From NCBI GenBank assembly GCA_015039365.1, contig WION01000054.1, forward strand, positions 124,001 through 188,000: a stretch of 64,000 bases of DNA. Reading direction: 5' to 3'. The stretch comes from Amanita rubescens (Eukaryota; Basidiomycota; Agaricomycetes; Agaricales; Amanitaceae). The position numbers were made by a program, and so were the translations under genes. The notes below the pieces were generated by a model, which saw only the letters and a program-made list of their open reading frames with translations, was not told the origin of the DNA and did not search any database. Positions 1-12,279 of the stretch are shown piece by piece; positions within the stretch are counted from its first letter, which is position 1, and each line of letters opens with the position of its first letter.

Positions 1-615
1 CTCCGCATCCACCTCATCAATACCCTGGTCTCCCACCAAGTATGAACCCCTACGTCTTCTCGCCTCGACATCTGCTGACTGACCGATTATTAGGTGCCAC
101 TAGTGAAGAGGAAGAGTTGTATGATGCCAACGGCCCTCTCTGGTATCGGGGATGGGCTTCACATCCGGAAGAACGAGTTTGCAATGAAGTTGACCGGGTA
201 TTGAGAAAGACTGGGACGAGAAGGATGATCATGGGGCATACACCACATTTTGAGGTATGTTACCGAACTAAATCACTTTTCCTGCGCTAACCTAGCGTAG
301 AATATCGTATCAAGATGTAATGGCAAGATTATCATTATAGATACTGGTGAGTCTTGTTCATGCCTTCCTGTTACGCTCGAAAATGAACTTGTGTGTGAAG
401 GCATATCGCACGCTTATGGTGGAGCATTATCTGCTCTATCTATCGATTACACCCTGGAACCTGTGTCAAGGGGCGGTATTGAGAAGTGGGTAGAAAAAGA
501 AGTTGTTCGTGCGTTGTACGCTGATAGTTGGGACGTGGTGGCCAATGATGTTCGGGAGATTGAGGAAGATTTACTCGGTGAAGAGTTTTTCAAAGATGGG
601 TCGATGTGTGACTAG
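1..615 (+). CDS. Metallophosphoesterase (calcineurin-like), 5' truncated
   Basis: Partial gene running in from the left edge; the frame is open from base 3. Three exons are visible: 1-254, 301-346 and 401-615, with introns GTATGT..TAG and GTGAGT..AAG that keep frame. The protein carries MIMGHTP (the GH[TA]P metal-ligand motif of calcineurin-like phosphoesterases), followed by a SRCNGKIIIIDTG strand and ISHAYGG, which is the usual C-terminal core of the fungal Shewanella-like/PPP-related phosphatases. The upstream metal-binding motifs (GDxHG, GDxxDRG, GNHE) lie outside the window. It ends with an acidic tail and TAG at 613-615. Family is clear; substrate unknown. Confidence 0.8.
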
Positions 616-821
616 TGTTGCCTATGATTGAATCTGACGGTTATCATTAGCTCTGTTTACATGACTCGGATGCCTCATATTAGAACCAGGTTCTGTCGTT
701 TAGAGGCTTTTTGGCCACTTGGGGCATTTATTATAGACATGTCGAGTATATATGTACATTGTACTGCACCACTATGGTGGGTTACGCCTCTTTCGCACGC
801 TCTTGGCCTGTTACCGTCATC

Positions 822-1068
822 ATGGCCTCGATATTCCCCATTCTCTTCGTCGGTGTTATCGTCATAACACTCATGTTTCTCGCTGCGGTGTTCACGCCTA
901 AAGGTCCAAACCAGGTGTACGTTCTGCTGCCACTCACAAACTCGCGAAATCTGCTTACCAGAGTGTCGTAGCGTGGTTCGGACATTCCTAATGCTAACTC
1001 TGGCCTGCTGCTATTTAATGTGGATGGTCACATATCTTGCCCAGTTACACCCGCTTGTCTGTGCGTAG
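822..1068 (+). CDS. VMA9: V-type ATPase subunit e (Vma9-like), 63 aa
   Basis: A very small membrane protein of the V0 sector of the vacuolar proton pump. Two exons, 822-916 and 972-1068, joined across a 55 bp intron GTACGT..TAG, give 63 residues. Visible landmarks are the first hydrophobic segment after MASIFPIL, the family signature VFTPKGPNQ, then LMLTLACCYLMW and TYLAQLHP, which match the two-helix layout of subunit e (about 60-80 aa in other fungi). The start was chosen at 822 because the family begins just ahead of the first helix, although the frame is open to 711. The neighbouring genes are unrelated. Such short split genes are easily missed. Confidence 0.86.
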
Positions 1069-1376
1069 CTTGTTTTGCTCTTCCGAGGAGGGGACGTCAT
1101 ACTCGCTTCACAGCTCCTGTAAGGAAGGCGACCAAGGCATAACCCCAGGCCGCAATGGCGCTGGCAGAGGAATGTTGCGTTGGGATGCCGGTACCTAGGC
1201 TATAGTATACCAGGTGTGTATCAACCATTTATCGATCGTGTTACGCCTTTGCTCACTAGTACATAGTTGCTCTTTGTACAATAATCATAGATTCTGTATT
1301 AATCAATGACCTGTCTATACTATTCGATTCAGAAAGACTCGATTCCCAAAACAAAAACAAAAAAAAAAAAAAATCA
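1069..1376. other. Intergenic, convergent 3' ends
   Basis: About 310 bp between the stops of VMA9 (plus) and the HEN1-like gene (minus). It ends in an A-rich tract (about 1339-1373) directly beside the HEN1 stop codon. No gene or RNA was recognised. Confidence 0.5.
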
Positions 1377-3204
1377 TCAAGAAGTTTCGTCACTGTAGTC
1401 ACCCTCCCAACCCGCCATTGCGCTGTTACTTGCGCCCCTACCACATGCGCTCCTCACCCACTTGGTCGTACCCATTTTCCATTCCCCATCTTCGGCGTCG
1501 CTCGTCCAGTGTATTGGACTATGTGAGGTTTTAAATCCCCAACCCGCAAACGAAGGCGACTTGTCCGTTCCTTCGTCATCCTCGGCCTCAGAGGCACCCC
1601 AGGAAACATCACCGTCATTCCCCGTCGAACAGTCAAAGTCGCTGCTCTCAGCTGATGTCTCTTCTTCAGGAATCCAGTCTTCCGGTGGCATCATCGCCTC
1701 GCTCATACCGTCCTCCGTAGGCCACAAATTCGTTGGCGTATGCGTTGCGTTGAGTAACTCGATCGTCCAAGTCGTCCTCTCTTTCCTTACACCGTCTCCC
1801 CTATTCAATTTTAAATGTTCGCTCGCATCGACTGCTCTGGCTAGATGCTCGATCCATCCTCCGCACATCACTGCGATATCGCTCTCAAACCAGATTTCCT
1901 CTAGCCGGATGAACGAAACACTAAATTGTTGCATCTTTTCCTGTACAGCATCACCGATTTCTTTTAGTGACTTGGGTTTCATGGAAGATGAATGTGCTTC
2001 GTGCTTATAGGCTGCCAGCAGTTCGTATTCGCCCTTGTTCGACCCCAGCTCAGCGATGATGCGTCTTCCTTTCTGCTCTCGCTGAGCATTGGACATGCTG
2101 TCCAAGCGTCGGAAGACCGCCACTTGGGTTGCGCCACCTAGCTCGTCATCACGTCCCCATGGATCCGTCTCCATTGCTTTCCCCACTGATGACGTGCTGA
2201 CTTGGTAACCCCACTCCTTCGCAGTGGAGTTACACCACGCCTCGAATTCATCCATCGTCCATTCAAATTTGTGATCCTCGTGCCTGAGGATGCGATCTGT
2301 GCGGCCAGTGGGATCTGGGTATCCCTGCCTTGCAGAAGGAGGTGCGTCCGGTGCGGTGAACCGGGCGTTAAAGGTATACGATGGGGTACTGATGAGGAAA
2401 AGGCGGGGATGGTACACCCCCAATAGTGTTGGTGCGAATGCGGGAAAGACGTCGGGAGGAAGATGTTCAATCCTTGATGTTGAAACGCATTAGTAGGGTT
2501 GCACATTACTTGACACGTTCCAGTAATACACTTACATTTCGGTGCTAACGATGCATTCTATGTTGATGAATGCTTCGTTGATCTTCTGGAATCCGCCTTT
2601 CCAGATTTTGACTTGGAGTTCTTCCCATCGAAGGCTGTGGGTTGTATATGTGGATCGGAAGGTGGCGGCGTAGGATGCTTGTTCGGTTGCAATGGGTTCG
2701 GTATTGCTTTTAGCAAAGTTGAGGTCTTCGTTAGAAAGGTCGATACCGTAGAGGAGGGTCGGGTGGAGATATGTCACTTCTTCTGTGAGGGCGTCAGAAG
2801 GTTCAGATTGATCGACGACTGGCGATGGTGGAAGGACATTGGGTGGCGGAGGTCTTAGCCATGGAGCAGGTTGGCAGAGAACAGAAAGAAGCTGGCCTTC
2901 GCCGCATCCGACATCTAGGACCTGTGGGGTGGATGGTTAGCTCTTTCATTTCTGGGTTGATTGATTGATCGCGATGATGTTAAGATCATTGTGAAGATTA
3001 TGAGGGTGACATTGTGGTAATACGACAGTGATATAAGTCTGCTCTACTTGCCTGGGCAACAGATTCTGCTCGAAGAATGTTGAGAACCCAAAGCCTACGT
3101 TGGAGGTACAAAGGTGGGTGGAAGGTGACTGGGAGTTCGCTTGCGGACTGGTCGTCGATAAGCTCCTCTACCAAGGTATCTTGAGTGCTTCGGCGAGAGT
3201 TCAT
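1377..3204 (-). CDS. HEN1: HEN1-type small-RNA 2'-O-methyltransferase
   Basis: Three exons on the minus strand, 3204-3052, 2921-2536 and 2472-1377, give 544 aa. The first intron is GC-AG (CAG|GCAAGT..CACAG). Domain order: SAM-binding motif I (VLDVGCGEG, about residue 52), the acidic end of strand 2 in LLYGIDLS, then EMIEHL at the exon 2/3 junction and HEDHKFEWT. The E-x2-EH plus downstream H pattern matches the metal ligands of HEN1, which methylates the 3'-terminal 2'-OH of small RNAs to protect them. As in animal and bacterial forms there is no N-terminal dsRNA-binding region. A long acidic C-terminal extension (EEETSAESSDFD, EAEDDEGTD) is unassigned. Inference: a role in RNA silencing. Confidence 0.88.
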
Positions 3205-4054
3205 GATGCCTTGGGGAGGGTATAGTGGCGCAGAACGTGAAGGATGCTTATAAGCGATAAATTGACGTCCTCGTGTTCCTAATCTGGGCTGATGGATCGG
3301 ACCACCTATCAGGAAACGTGCTTCTCGTATGTGAGTTTCGGGTCATTTGCTGTAGTTACTCTACTGGCGCCTGGCTGCAGCATGTGATGGAACTGGTTGC
3401 CTCGTTTTCGCCTCGTTGCGTTCTAGCCTTCATACGAAGCTGTGTAACCTGTGTGCAATGACAAATTTGGATGAAAGGGTGTGCTTAGTGGCAATTCAAG
3501 AACAAGGTACTTAGGGTCGGTACAAGGCTCTCGTCGTTCAAAATTTCAAATTATTTTTGTTGTTCCTAGTGGAGTCGAACGCGATCATCACATTGACCTG
3601 ATACTCAACAAAGACTTCCTGTTCACATTTTCGACAAGAACATCAAATTATAAGCAGAAAATAGGAATACTTGGTTATGTACATCCCGTCCTAACCCATA
3701 AAATTCGCTACCACCTTTCCAACCGCATCATGGGTACCAGCCAAAGCGATACCTCCCAGATAGAGAAAAAGACGGTCAAAGCGCGAATTCCACAAGCCAA
3801 ACAAGGATCCAGCCACAGCAGTGAGCCTTGGATCGCTCTAGAGGACGGGAACGCGGACAAGGAGGCGGAAAAGCTTATACCGAGCCCGAACTTTTAAGTC
3901 CTCAGTGGTTTGTTCTGAAGGAAAAAAACTTGTCGCGTTGGCAGGTCGTATACCTTTGCTGATGTAAGATATTTCCACGATTGCGCGTAATTGAATTCCC
4001 GGGCCCGGTTACGATATTGTCCCGCTGGCGCTTACTTACGGCTCTCACAGCTCC
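3205..4054. other. Intergenic, divergent promoters of HEN1 and PEX11
   Basis: 850 bp between two divergent start codons. An open frame at 3481-3897 has no recognisable domain, and its codon use and low-complexity Lys/Ser tail do not persuade me that it is a gene. Confidence 0.5.
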
Positions 4055-5243
4055 ATGTCTCGTCTCTCAAAGCCAGGTCCTATTGCCTACCTGAATGACA
4101 CAGTACTGGGTGCATTTGTTCATGTCCCATCTTCCGAGACCATCAGCCACTTGGTTCGGTACCTATCGACATGGGGCGGAAGCGAGTTGCGTAATCTGGA
4201 GTGTCTGCTATCTAGATACACTCTAATCCATTTCCTTTAGCAAATTTTTTATGGTAGCCATCAGCTCTATCGCCCTTTGACTGGATAAACATGTTCTTAG
4301 GTCATTGAATACATATTGAAATTAACCGTTCCTTTCCTGAATTTGCGGGCTCGTCTTCAGCATCGCGCTGGCATGAGAAAGAGCCCGACGAGTCAAGCAG
4401 CAGGCACATGCACCAAGTTTGCCAGTATTATCTGCGACGCTAGGACTTTGTGGAGGATATGGGGTAAGCGCCTTGATAGTACCAACCGTTGGGAAAAGTC
4501 TGAAAGCGCGTCTAGGAATACTTCCCATAGTGCAATGGCTCGTCTCATTGGAACGAAATCCGCAGCCAACACGAAACTTGTTAACCATCGAACGGTTACA
4601 AGGTTGGGCCATGCTGGCATATTACCCTCTCGAGCACTTGTACTATCTACGTTCTCACGACATCATACCATCGAGTGTCCCATCCCCCTTCTCGCTCTTT
4701 TCGAGGACGAAGCGTATTAAGCTTGACGCGGGCAAGCTGGGGATGTGGTCCTGCCGCTTCTGGGCATTCTATATTCTCCTTCACTTTGCACATCTTATGG
4801 AGGACAAGAAGTTGCTAGAAGCTAGGCAACGTACTCTGCGCAAAGGGAAAGGGACCGGCTTGAATACAGAAGAGAAGCAAGATATGTATCAGAAATGGGA
4901 TATGTTTTGTTCAGAAGTTGTGACCAATCTTGCTTATTTCCCCTTTTCCCTTCATTGGTGCGTAATACCTTCCAAGTTTCCTCAACTATACTCAAAAGAC
5001 ACCATTCAGGTCTCTGGAGAAGGGATTGTTCAAAAATGATGTGAGAGTTTGAATAATGTGAGCAAGAAACGAGCTAATCTGACTGATTCCTAGGCCTGGG
5101 TCAATATCTTCGGTTTCGTAGCCGCTGTTATGTCGTTCAGAAGTGGCTGGAAAGCAACATCTCTGCCACCCCCGGCTTCAGAAGACGAGAAAAAGGATAA
5201 GGAAGAGGTTACCGACACGGCAGGTTATGATGTAGTACTGTAG
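4055..5243 (+). CDS. PEX11: Peroxisomal biogenesis factor 11 (PEX11 family)
   Basis: Six exons: 4055-4185, 4241-4253, 4301-4463, 4516-4957, 5010-5040 and 5094-5243, total 309 aa. PEX11 proteins are peroxisomal membrane proteins that elongate and divide peroxisomes. Family landmarks are VRYLSTWGGSDKFFM (amphipathic membrane-remodelling region, split by a 13-nt micro-exon), PFLNLRARLQHRAG, DARTLWRIWG, LVSLERNPQPT, LLTIERLQGW and YYPLEHLYYL, then a membrane segment near WSCRFWAFYILLHFAH and a C-terminal NIFGFVAAVMSFRSGWKAT. The first donor is GTTGCG, unusual but needed for the conserved SDKFFM. It sits directly upstream of four alcohol oxidases, whose family is peroxisomal in methylotrophic yeasts. 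Confidence 0.88.
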
Positions 5244-5314
5244 CAGCCGTATGACATGTAATAGCTGCGCACATGTCCAGCCATCAGATGTTGATATTCC
5301 AGAAGTCAATATAT

Positions 5315-5397
5315 GGCCTTGTAGTCTAGTGGTACGATACTTGCTTTGGGTTCGTCTTGAATTGCAAGTGGCCTGGGTTCGAATCCCGGCAAGGCCC
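5315..5397 (+). tRNA. tRNA-Pro (TGG) with 12-nt intron
   Basis: The seven-base acceptor stem GGCCTTG/CAAGGCC pairs perfectly, with discriminator C. The D-arm contains AGTGGTA and the T-arm GGTTCGAATCC. The anticodon stem CTTGC/GCAAG encloses loop TTTGGG-T with anticodon TGG at 5347-5349. A 12-nt intron (5351-5362) sits after position 37, the standard nuclear tRNA intron site. T6 at 5400-5405 is the pol III terminator. Confidence 0.93.
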
Positions 5398-6033
5398 AAT
5401 TTTTTCCCACCTTATCCTCCCACTTTTACCCGTATTCTTTGTGTCTTCTATTTTGTCCATAACATTAATCAATCGTTCCCGCATCGAAATTTCTATACAT
5501 AGAGTTCGAAGTGGGACCCAAACAAACTGTCGAACTTCCAAACTGTCACTCATAGACCCCTGATCAAAATTCGGTCACTTGATACTTTTCCGCTGGAATT
5601 TTCTTCGAAGCCGCAGGCCTGCTAGCACTTGTCATTAATGGATGATGAGTCCATGACTTGAATGTCAGGCGACGCGCTAAACGAATGACTGTAACTTTTA
5701 ACCCGCCGTAGCCTGGAGGAGAACGCTATGCATGATATCAAATTGAAGAACACGGAGAGGCAGGGTTGGATCGTCCTTGCTCACATCAGTGAGTGGATTA
5801 ATTTTATCTATTGAATGGCCCATTAAATTGGTTTACAGTCAAACCGAAAATGGACTCCAGGGAACGATCAAGAGCGCTCAGCGCTCAGTCTATATCCACG
5901 GGAACAATCTCATCTTGCCCCAAAGAGTCATGACATGATTCACATCGCGGATAGTGGAAGCGAAATTAATCCCATGATACAGCAGCAAGTCTTTTTATAA
6001 GTAGACCCAGTTGCAGGCGCAACAACAGGTACC
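5398..6033. other. Intergenic upstream of alcohol oxidase A
   Basis: About 630 bp following tRNA-Pro. It contains the pol III terminator at its left end and the core promoter of oxidase A at its right end. No gene seen. Confidence 0.5.
5996..6001 (+). promoter_or_regulatory. TATA box, alcohol oxidase A
   Basis: TATAAG lies 33 bp before the ATG of oxidase A, implying a very short 5' UTR. Confidence 0.45.
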
Positions 6034-8650
6034 ATGTCATCTGAATGCGACATTATCTTTGCAGGTGGTGAGTCGATTGTTGATCACGTCGCCGTGGTTA
6101 CTCAATGTGCTGTCAGGTGGGGCAACGGCATGCGTAGTGGCTGGACGCCTTGCCGCTGCTGATCCTACTCTGAAAATACTGGTGAGTATCAAGGCGACGG
6201 TTGGATTCGTACCTTTATAACCTTTTTTTAATCTTTCAGATCATCGAAGATGGACCGGACACACGTGATAAAGACGTTCACATTCAGCCAGCAAAATGTT
6301 TTAAGAACCTCTGGGATCCAAATTCAAGGACTTTTCTACACTACCAAGGACGCCCGAGCGAAGCGCTTGGAGGGCGATCACCCGTCGTGACGACAGGCCA
6401 TTGTTTAGGAGGGGGATCTAGCGTGAACCGTGAGTAATTCGCCTCCCTACTCATAAGCAGACCATATATATAGTATTATAATGGTCATGATGTACACTCG
6501 AGCGTCGGCATCTGATTATGATGACTGGGAAAATATTTACGGAAATCCAGGCTGGGGTTCTAAAGATCTGATTCCCCTTTTGGAAAAGGTGCGATGAATA
6601 TAACTATTGCATATCCTTTTAGTTTATGTTTCATCTAGGCAGAAACGTTTGACAGGATTGCCCCATACCACGGTCTGAACGGCCCTATCAAGATCTCGTA
6701 TCGAGAAGGCGAACCCAACGTCGCTGAAGCTTTCTTCGACGCTGTCAGCAAGTACGACCAGAAACGTCAATTCACGGATGACGTGAATGGGCTTTTTTCC
6801 TGCGATGCTTATGGGGTAGGGAGCTGTTGAATTTCTGAAGCTATCTGCTGATGATGTCATGTTAGAGGTGGCCACAGTGAGCAACATATTTAGCAAACCC
6901 CGAAAATGCACTAATTTCGCCTCTATGCAGTTATATCGATCCTATCGCAGGAACGCGGTCGTGTACAGCGCAGCATTATATCTATAACCAGATCGACGAA
7001 AACCAGAATCTGGTGGTTTTATGCGAAAGGAGAGTAGTACGAGTACTGTTTGAGTGAGTATGTGTGATGAGATGATTTTCTCGTGGCTTATGAAACTCTC
7101 TCTCCCCAGAAGCAACAAAGCGACGGGCATCGAATACATCGACGGCTCCACCGGTCAAAGATCCGTCGCAAAGGCATCTCGTCTGGTCGTTTTGTCTGCC
7201 GGCACTTTCGGTTCCCCCACGATCCTACAAAGGCAAGTCTCGCCAAAGTATAACAGCGCTGTGCTAACGGTTTCGAGTAGATCAGGGATAGGCAATGCGG
7301 ACTTGCTTAAGAAGCACGAGATAGAAATGCTGACAGACCTTCCGGGAGTTGGAGAGCATTATATTGGTATCTCGTTATTACCCCGCGCTTCCTGGAGGGC
7401 TTACCTCATTTTTCAGACCACAATTCCTGTTTCACGCCCTACATGGTTAGCGATGACGCTGATACGATGGATATTGTTTTTCGAGGAGATGAAGAGATGA
7501 TACAGCGTGCGCGCAAAGTATATTCAATTTGATTCTTAATCTGAACGTTTCCATCTCTAGCTTTTGTCCAACATTGGCTTGAAACAAGGAAGGGCTTGCT
7601 GACGTACACGTAGGCGCCATCATTTTGTGTCCAGCTGTCTTTTTCTTATGGGGTTGTAGCGGAACCGATGCGGGGATCAAGATGAGACCTTGTCTAAAAG
7701 ATTTGGAAGACTTTGGCGAGGATTTCAAAAGTACATGGGAAAAGTTTTATGCTCCTGCTCCTGACAAGCCACTTGCGATCTTGTGTCCCGTTGCAGGGTG
7801 AGCGGCCAGACGGGTCTAAGGACTTTGAGCTGACTGGAATTTTAGGATGCTCGAACCGAGTTCTGAGCCCCCGACTAAGAAATACGTCACCATGGTCTAT
7901 TTCACTGTACGCAAAATCTGTTGCAAAATTCGATAGATTCTAACAGATACATATCTAGACATATCCAGCCTCTTCGGGGTTTGTCAATATAACTTCTGGC
8001 GGAGACGCCTATTCGCCCGTCGATTTCCACCCAGGTTTTCTTGACGCGTATGTGCTCGCGCATGTCTGACGCCTTCAGCTCTGATTACAGTCTAGACCCA
8101 CGGACAATGCCATTCTGAGATGGGGATATAAGCAATGCAGGGAAATCGCGCGCCGGATGAGGATATACCGTGGGGAATATAGTTCTAGACACCCGAAGTT
8201 CCCGACGGGCAGCCTTGCGGAATGTGGACCCGCCAAAGGCCCTGTTGACATCAACGCGCCTAATATTGTCTACTCAAAAGAAGATGACAAAGCAATTGAT
8301 CGATTTAACAGGGAAATTATCTTAACATCTTGGCATTCGGTAAGTCTACAGTTGGTTATGTCTACTCGAGGTCCTATATTGGTATCGCCACAGATGGGCA
8401 CCTGTGCAATGAAACTCAGAGAAGCCAGAGGTGTGGTTGACTCCAGGCTGAATGTGTATGGAACACGTAATCTGAAGGTCGCAGGTAGGCCATTAACGCC
8501 CTAAGAGGTACGAAGCTTTGACTTGGCAATATTTTAGATTGTAGCATTGCTCCAGCGAATGTTGGAGCGAATACGTATAACACAGCAATTGCTATTGGGG
8601 AAAAGGCGGGGGTACTTATAGCCGAAGATTTGGGAATTAAAGGTGTATGA
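6034..8650 (+). CDS. GMC alcohol (methanol) oxidase A
   Basis: FAD-dependent oxidation of short primary alcohols to aldehydes with release of H2O2. About 17 exons can be chained in frame from MSSECDIIFAGG to DLGIKGV. FAD-binding GGGATACVVAGRL and IIEDGPD come first; then both GMC signatures, GRSPVVTTGHCLGGGSSVN and AGTFGSPTILQRSGIG; near the end are WHSMGTCAMK (catalytic His) and VGANTYNTA (catalytic Asn). The intron before SGIG uses a GC donor (AAAG|GCAAGT). Exon 6 is an 11-nt micro-exon (6866-6876). Length about 650 aa fits the alcohol oxidase branch. The C-terminus KGV is not a PTS1. It is most like oxidase B. Donor of methanol in such fungi is typically demethylated lignin or pectin (family knowledge). 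Confidence 0.9.
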
Positions 8651-9391
8651 TTCGCTTATATATGTCTTGTGTCGCATTACGCCTTCACGCGCAGTATTTG
8701 GCAATATACGAAGTGTGAGTTGAGTTTATTCTTGGATTATCATCTGCATTAGCTGACGTACACATAGCATCGAGGACATGATTTATGCTATTTACAAAAC
8801 CGCGGCGCCAGCCTCGATATCTATACTAAGTATCGCTTTCATTTTGTCCTGTGGATCATCTCGGAACCAGGTCCAACCGCCACAATATTGGTCGCGAAGA
8901 TGACGAGTTCAAGGCTGTGCGATCTGACACAGGCGGAGATGCGTAATACTTGGTATCATTGCCAGTGGTTCGGTGGTGGGTTGGGTCCGCTGAGGATGGC
9001 GTTTCATCACCATTACTACTCGTTCTCGAGGCACGCTGCTTTAAAGGTGCACTAACCACTATCAGGTGAAATTGATGGCCATATCGTAAAATTTCAAAGA
9101 CAAGGTTGGTCATTGTGCTCCATGGCTTCTTCACGAGCCACGCCTCGGCAAGCCGAGCAGGAACATTATTACGCGCGCTGATAGGTGAAACTTTATCTAT
9201 TTTTCGATTTTGATCTACATGTACAAGAGAAGCAAGGTAACAGTTATAGCACTCGTCACAAGATACACATTGGTATATTTAAATTGTGAGAATAAGGTAC
9301 GATCTGAACGTTATCATATTCTCCTGCGATTGCGGGAGTGAGTAATTACTCCCAAGTTGTCGCCTTCGTTAGAATCAAGCGCGTAACGACG
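8651..9391. other. Intergenic between alcohol oxidases A and B
   Basis: 740 bp. The right end carries an AT-rich TATATTTAAA-like core promoter (about 9272-9281) for oxidase B. No gene recognised; small ORFs here look random. Confidence 0.5.
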
Positions 9392-12017
9392 ATGTCTGCT
9401 ACTCAACCTGAATACGACGTTATCTTCGCTGGTGGTAAGCTGGTTAGCAATTTCGTCCCGTTGATGCTCAATCTAGTACCAGGAGGTGCAACGGCGTGCA
9501 TTGTGGCTGGACGCCTTGCCGCTGCGAATCCTACTTTGAAAATACTTGTAAGCATCAGGGCAATCGGCGAATCCGAGACTTTGACCATCCTTTTATCATT
9601 TAGATCATTGAAGATGGACCAAGCACAAGGGACGAGCCTGTCCACATTCAGCCGGCAAGATTTTTCAGAAATCTTATAGACCCGACTACCAAAACATTTC
9701 TACATCATCGAGGGCGCCGAAGCGATGCGCTTGGCGGGCGATCACCTATAGTATCCGCAGGGCGGTGTCTAGGAGGGGGATCTAGCGTGAACTGTGAGTA
9801 ACTTATCTCCTTATCTACCGAAGGACATTTATAAACGATCAGTGCAGTCATGATGTATACTCGGGCAGCCGCATCTGACTATGATGATTGGGCAACCCTT
9901 CACAATAATCCAGGCTGGGGCTCCAAAGAATTGATCCCACTTTTGCAAAAGGTACAAGTGGGAAAAGCAAATACAATCACCATCAATTCACAATTCCGTT
10001 TAGGCCGAAACGTTTGACAGGGACGCGCCTTACCACGGTTATAACGGTCCTATTAAGGTCTCGTACCGAGAAGACAATATTAATGTCGCCGAAGACTTCC
10101 TTGACGTAGCCAGAAAGTACGACAAGAAACGGCAATTTACGGATGACATTAATGGGTTCTTTTCTTGCGATGCCTATGGGGTAAAAAGTTTACCCTTTAA
10201 ACATACGTACTGATGGCTGCACAATGAATTTCAGAGATGGCCCCAGTAGGTACTTGATATCTCGCTTCGAAATGTGCTCATCTTCGTCTCCTTGCAGGTA
10301 CGTAGATCCGGCCACAGGGAGACGCTCCAGCGCAGCGGAAAACTATATTTATAATCAAATCGACAAGAATCAGAATTTAGTGGTGTGGTACGAAAGAAGA
10401 GTAGTGCGGGTATTATTCGAGTTAGTATGGCTAATGAAGCACGCTTCCTGATTCATGAACTACTTTTAGGGGCCTTAAAGCGACTGGTGTAGAATACGTG
10501 GATGGGCCTAGCGGTCAGAGGAATGTTGCAAAAGCTTCTCGGCTCGTCGTTTTATCTGCTGGTGCCTTTGGTTCTCCTACAATTTTGCAAAGGTAGGAAT
10601 TGCTTCAATAAAACGAGGATTCTGCCTATGAATTCAATAGATCAGGGATAGGCAATGTTGACTTGCTGAAGAAGCACGGTATCGAGCCGCTGGTTGATCT
10701 TCCCGGAGTCGGACAGAATTGCATGGGTACACCACCATTGCTGCAGATTTCTCGTTGAGCTAATACAGCATAGATCACAACGTCCTTGTCCCACCTTACA
10801 TTGCTAGCGATGACGCTGAAACATTGGACATTATCTTCCGAGGAGACGAGCAGATGACACAGCGTGAGCGAGATATATTTATTTGATTCGCATTTCAAGC
10901 GAGGTTCTTCTCTCTAGCTCTCGTGGAACAATGGCGGAAAACAGGAAAAGGGTTGCTAGCGCAAAAGTAGGCACCTTTATGCGTTCACCTTCTTTCTCAC
11001 AAGGCGTTCAGCGGTATCAATGCCGGTATCAAAATGAGACCTAGCCAGGAAGATTTGAAGGAGTTAGGTCAAGAATTCGAGCAAACATGGAATGGATTCT
11101 ATGTCCCTGCGCCTGACAAGCCGCTAATACTTATGTCCCTTATCGCAGGGTGAGGACCGTATCACTCGTAAAGCCGTGTCTACTGACTGGAGATCTAGGC
11201 TGCTCAAATCGAGTTCCGAGCCCGCGACTAATAAATATATATCAATGGTTTATTTCACTGTACGCAGGATACACTAGGGTGATCAATCGATCGCGGATAT
11301 TATATACTGACGAATACTTAGGCATATCCAAGTTCTACCGGATTCGTCAACATAACTTCCGGGAGTGACGCGTACTCAGCGGTTGATTTTCATCCAGGTT
11401 ATTTAGACGTGTATGTGTCCGTATGGTAATGTCCAACCTCCCGTGAACCGACCATTATTTAGATCGACAGATGTTACCATTTTGAGATGGGCATATAAGC
11501 GAAGCAGGGAAATCGCTCGCCGGATGAGGATGTATCGTGGCGAATATATTCCAGGACACCCAAAGTTCCCGGAGGGTAGCCTTGCTAAATGCGGTCTCGC
11601 GGAAGGCCCTGTTGACATCAATGAGCCTGATATTGTCTACTCCAAAGAAGACGACGAGGCAATCAATCAATATCACAGAGAATATGTCACGACAACTTGG
11701 CATTCGGTATGGCTATTTACGTTACGACTTGTCGACAACTCATTTTAGTGTCACTACAGATGGGCACCTGCGCGATGAAGCGCAGGCAGGATAGTGGCGT
11801 TGTGGACTCTAGGCTGAATGTGTACGGGACGCGCAATTTGAAGATTGCAGGTATATGCTGTCTGATGCCACAATTCGCCATTACTCATACATGTTGTTGT
11901 GCAGATTGTAGCATCGCTCCTAGAAACGTTGGAGCGAATACATACAACACCGCCATTGCGATAGGAGAGAAGACCGCTGTTCTGATTACTGAAGATCTGA
12001 GAATAAGTGGGGTGTGA
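9392..12017 (+). CDS. GMC alcohol (methanol) oxidase B
   Basis: Tandem paralogue of A with the same exon pattern and all family motifs intact: MSATQPEYDVIFAGG, GGATACIVAGRL, IIEDGPS, GRCLGGGSSVN, AGAFGSPTILQRSGIG, WHSMGTCAMK and VGANTYNTA. The micro-exon is at 10235-10245. Unlike A, the intron before SGIG has a normal GT donor. Shared features with A, such as PVDIN-P-IVYSKEDD and similar intron positions, show that A and B are a recent pair relative to C/D. It ends ISGV, not a PTS1. The TGA stop is at 12015-12017. Confidence 0.9.
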
Positions 12018-12237
12018 GGCAGTTGAAAGTCTGGACGGCCTTCCCTCTTTTCCTGCCCTTCTCCGTTAGAAAAAACAAGTAACTCCGGAATTGAGTGAAT
12101 AAACGTTGCGCTTGCATTGTTTAACCTTGTTGTGGCGCATAATGACGTAATTGTTGCATCTTAAAATAGCTCCTATTTTCCACAACAACTTCGTCATTTC
12201 AAGGCGCCACCGTCATCATAGGAGGTCAAAACATGCA

Positions 12238-12243
12238 TATAAA
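12238..12243 (+). promoter_or_regulatory. TATA box, F-box-like gene
   Basis: TATAAA about 37 bp upstream of the ATG at 12280. Confidence 0.45.
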
Positions 12244-12279
12244 CGCATATTATCAGCCTTCAATTTCTGAATCACAACT

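Noticed and set aside
1462..2010. 182-codon plus-strand ORF
   Set aside because: Antisense to the last HEN1 exon, whose minus-strand protein has clear family motifs; the plus reading is only a Ser-rich shadow.
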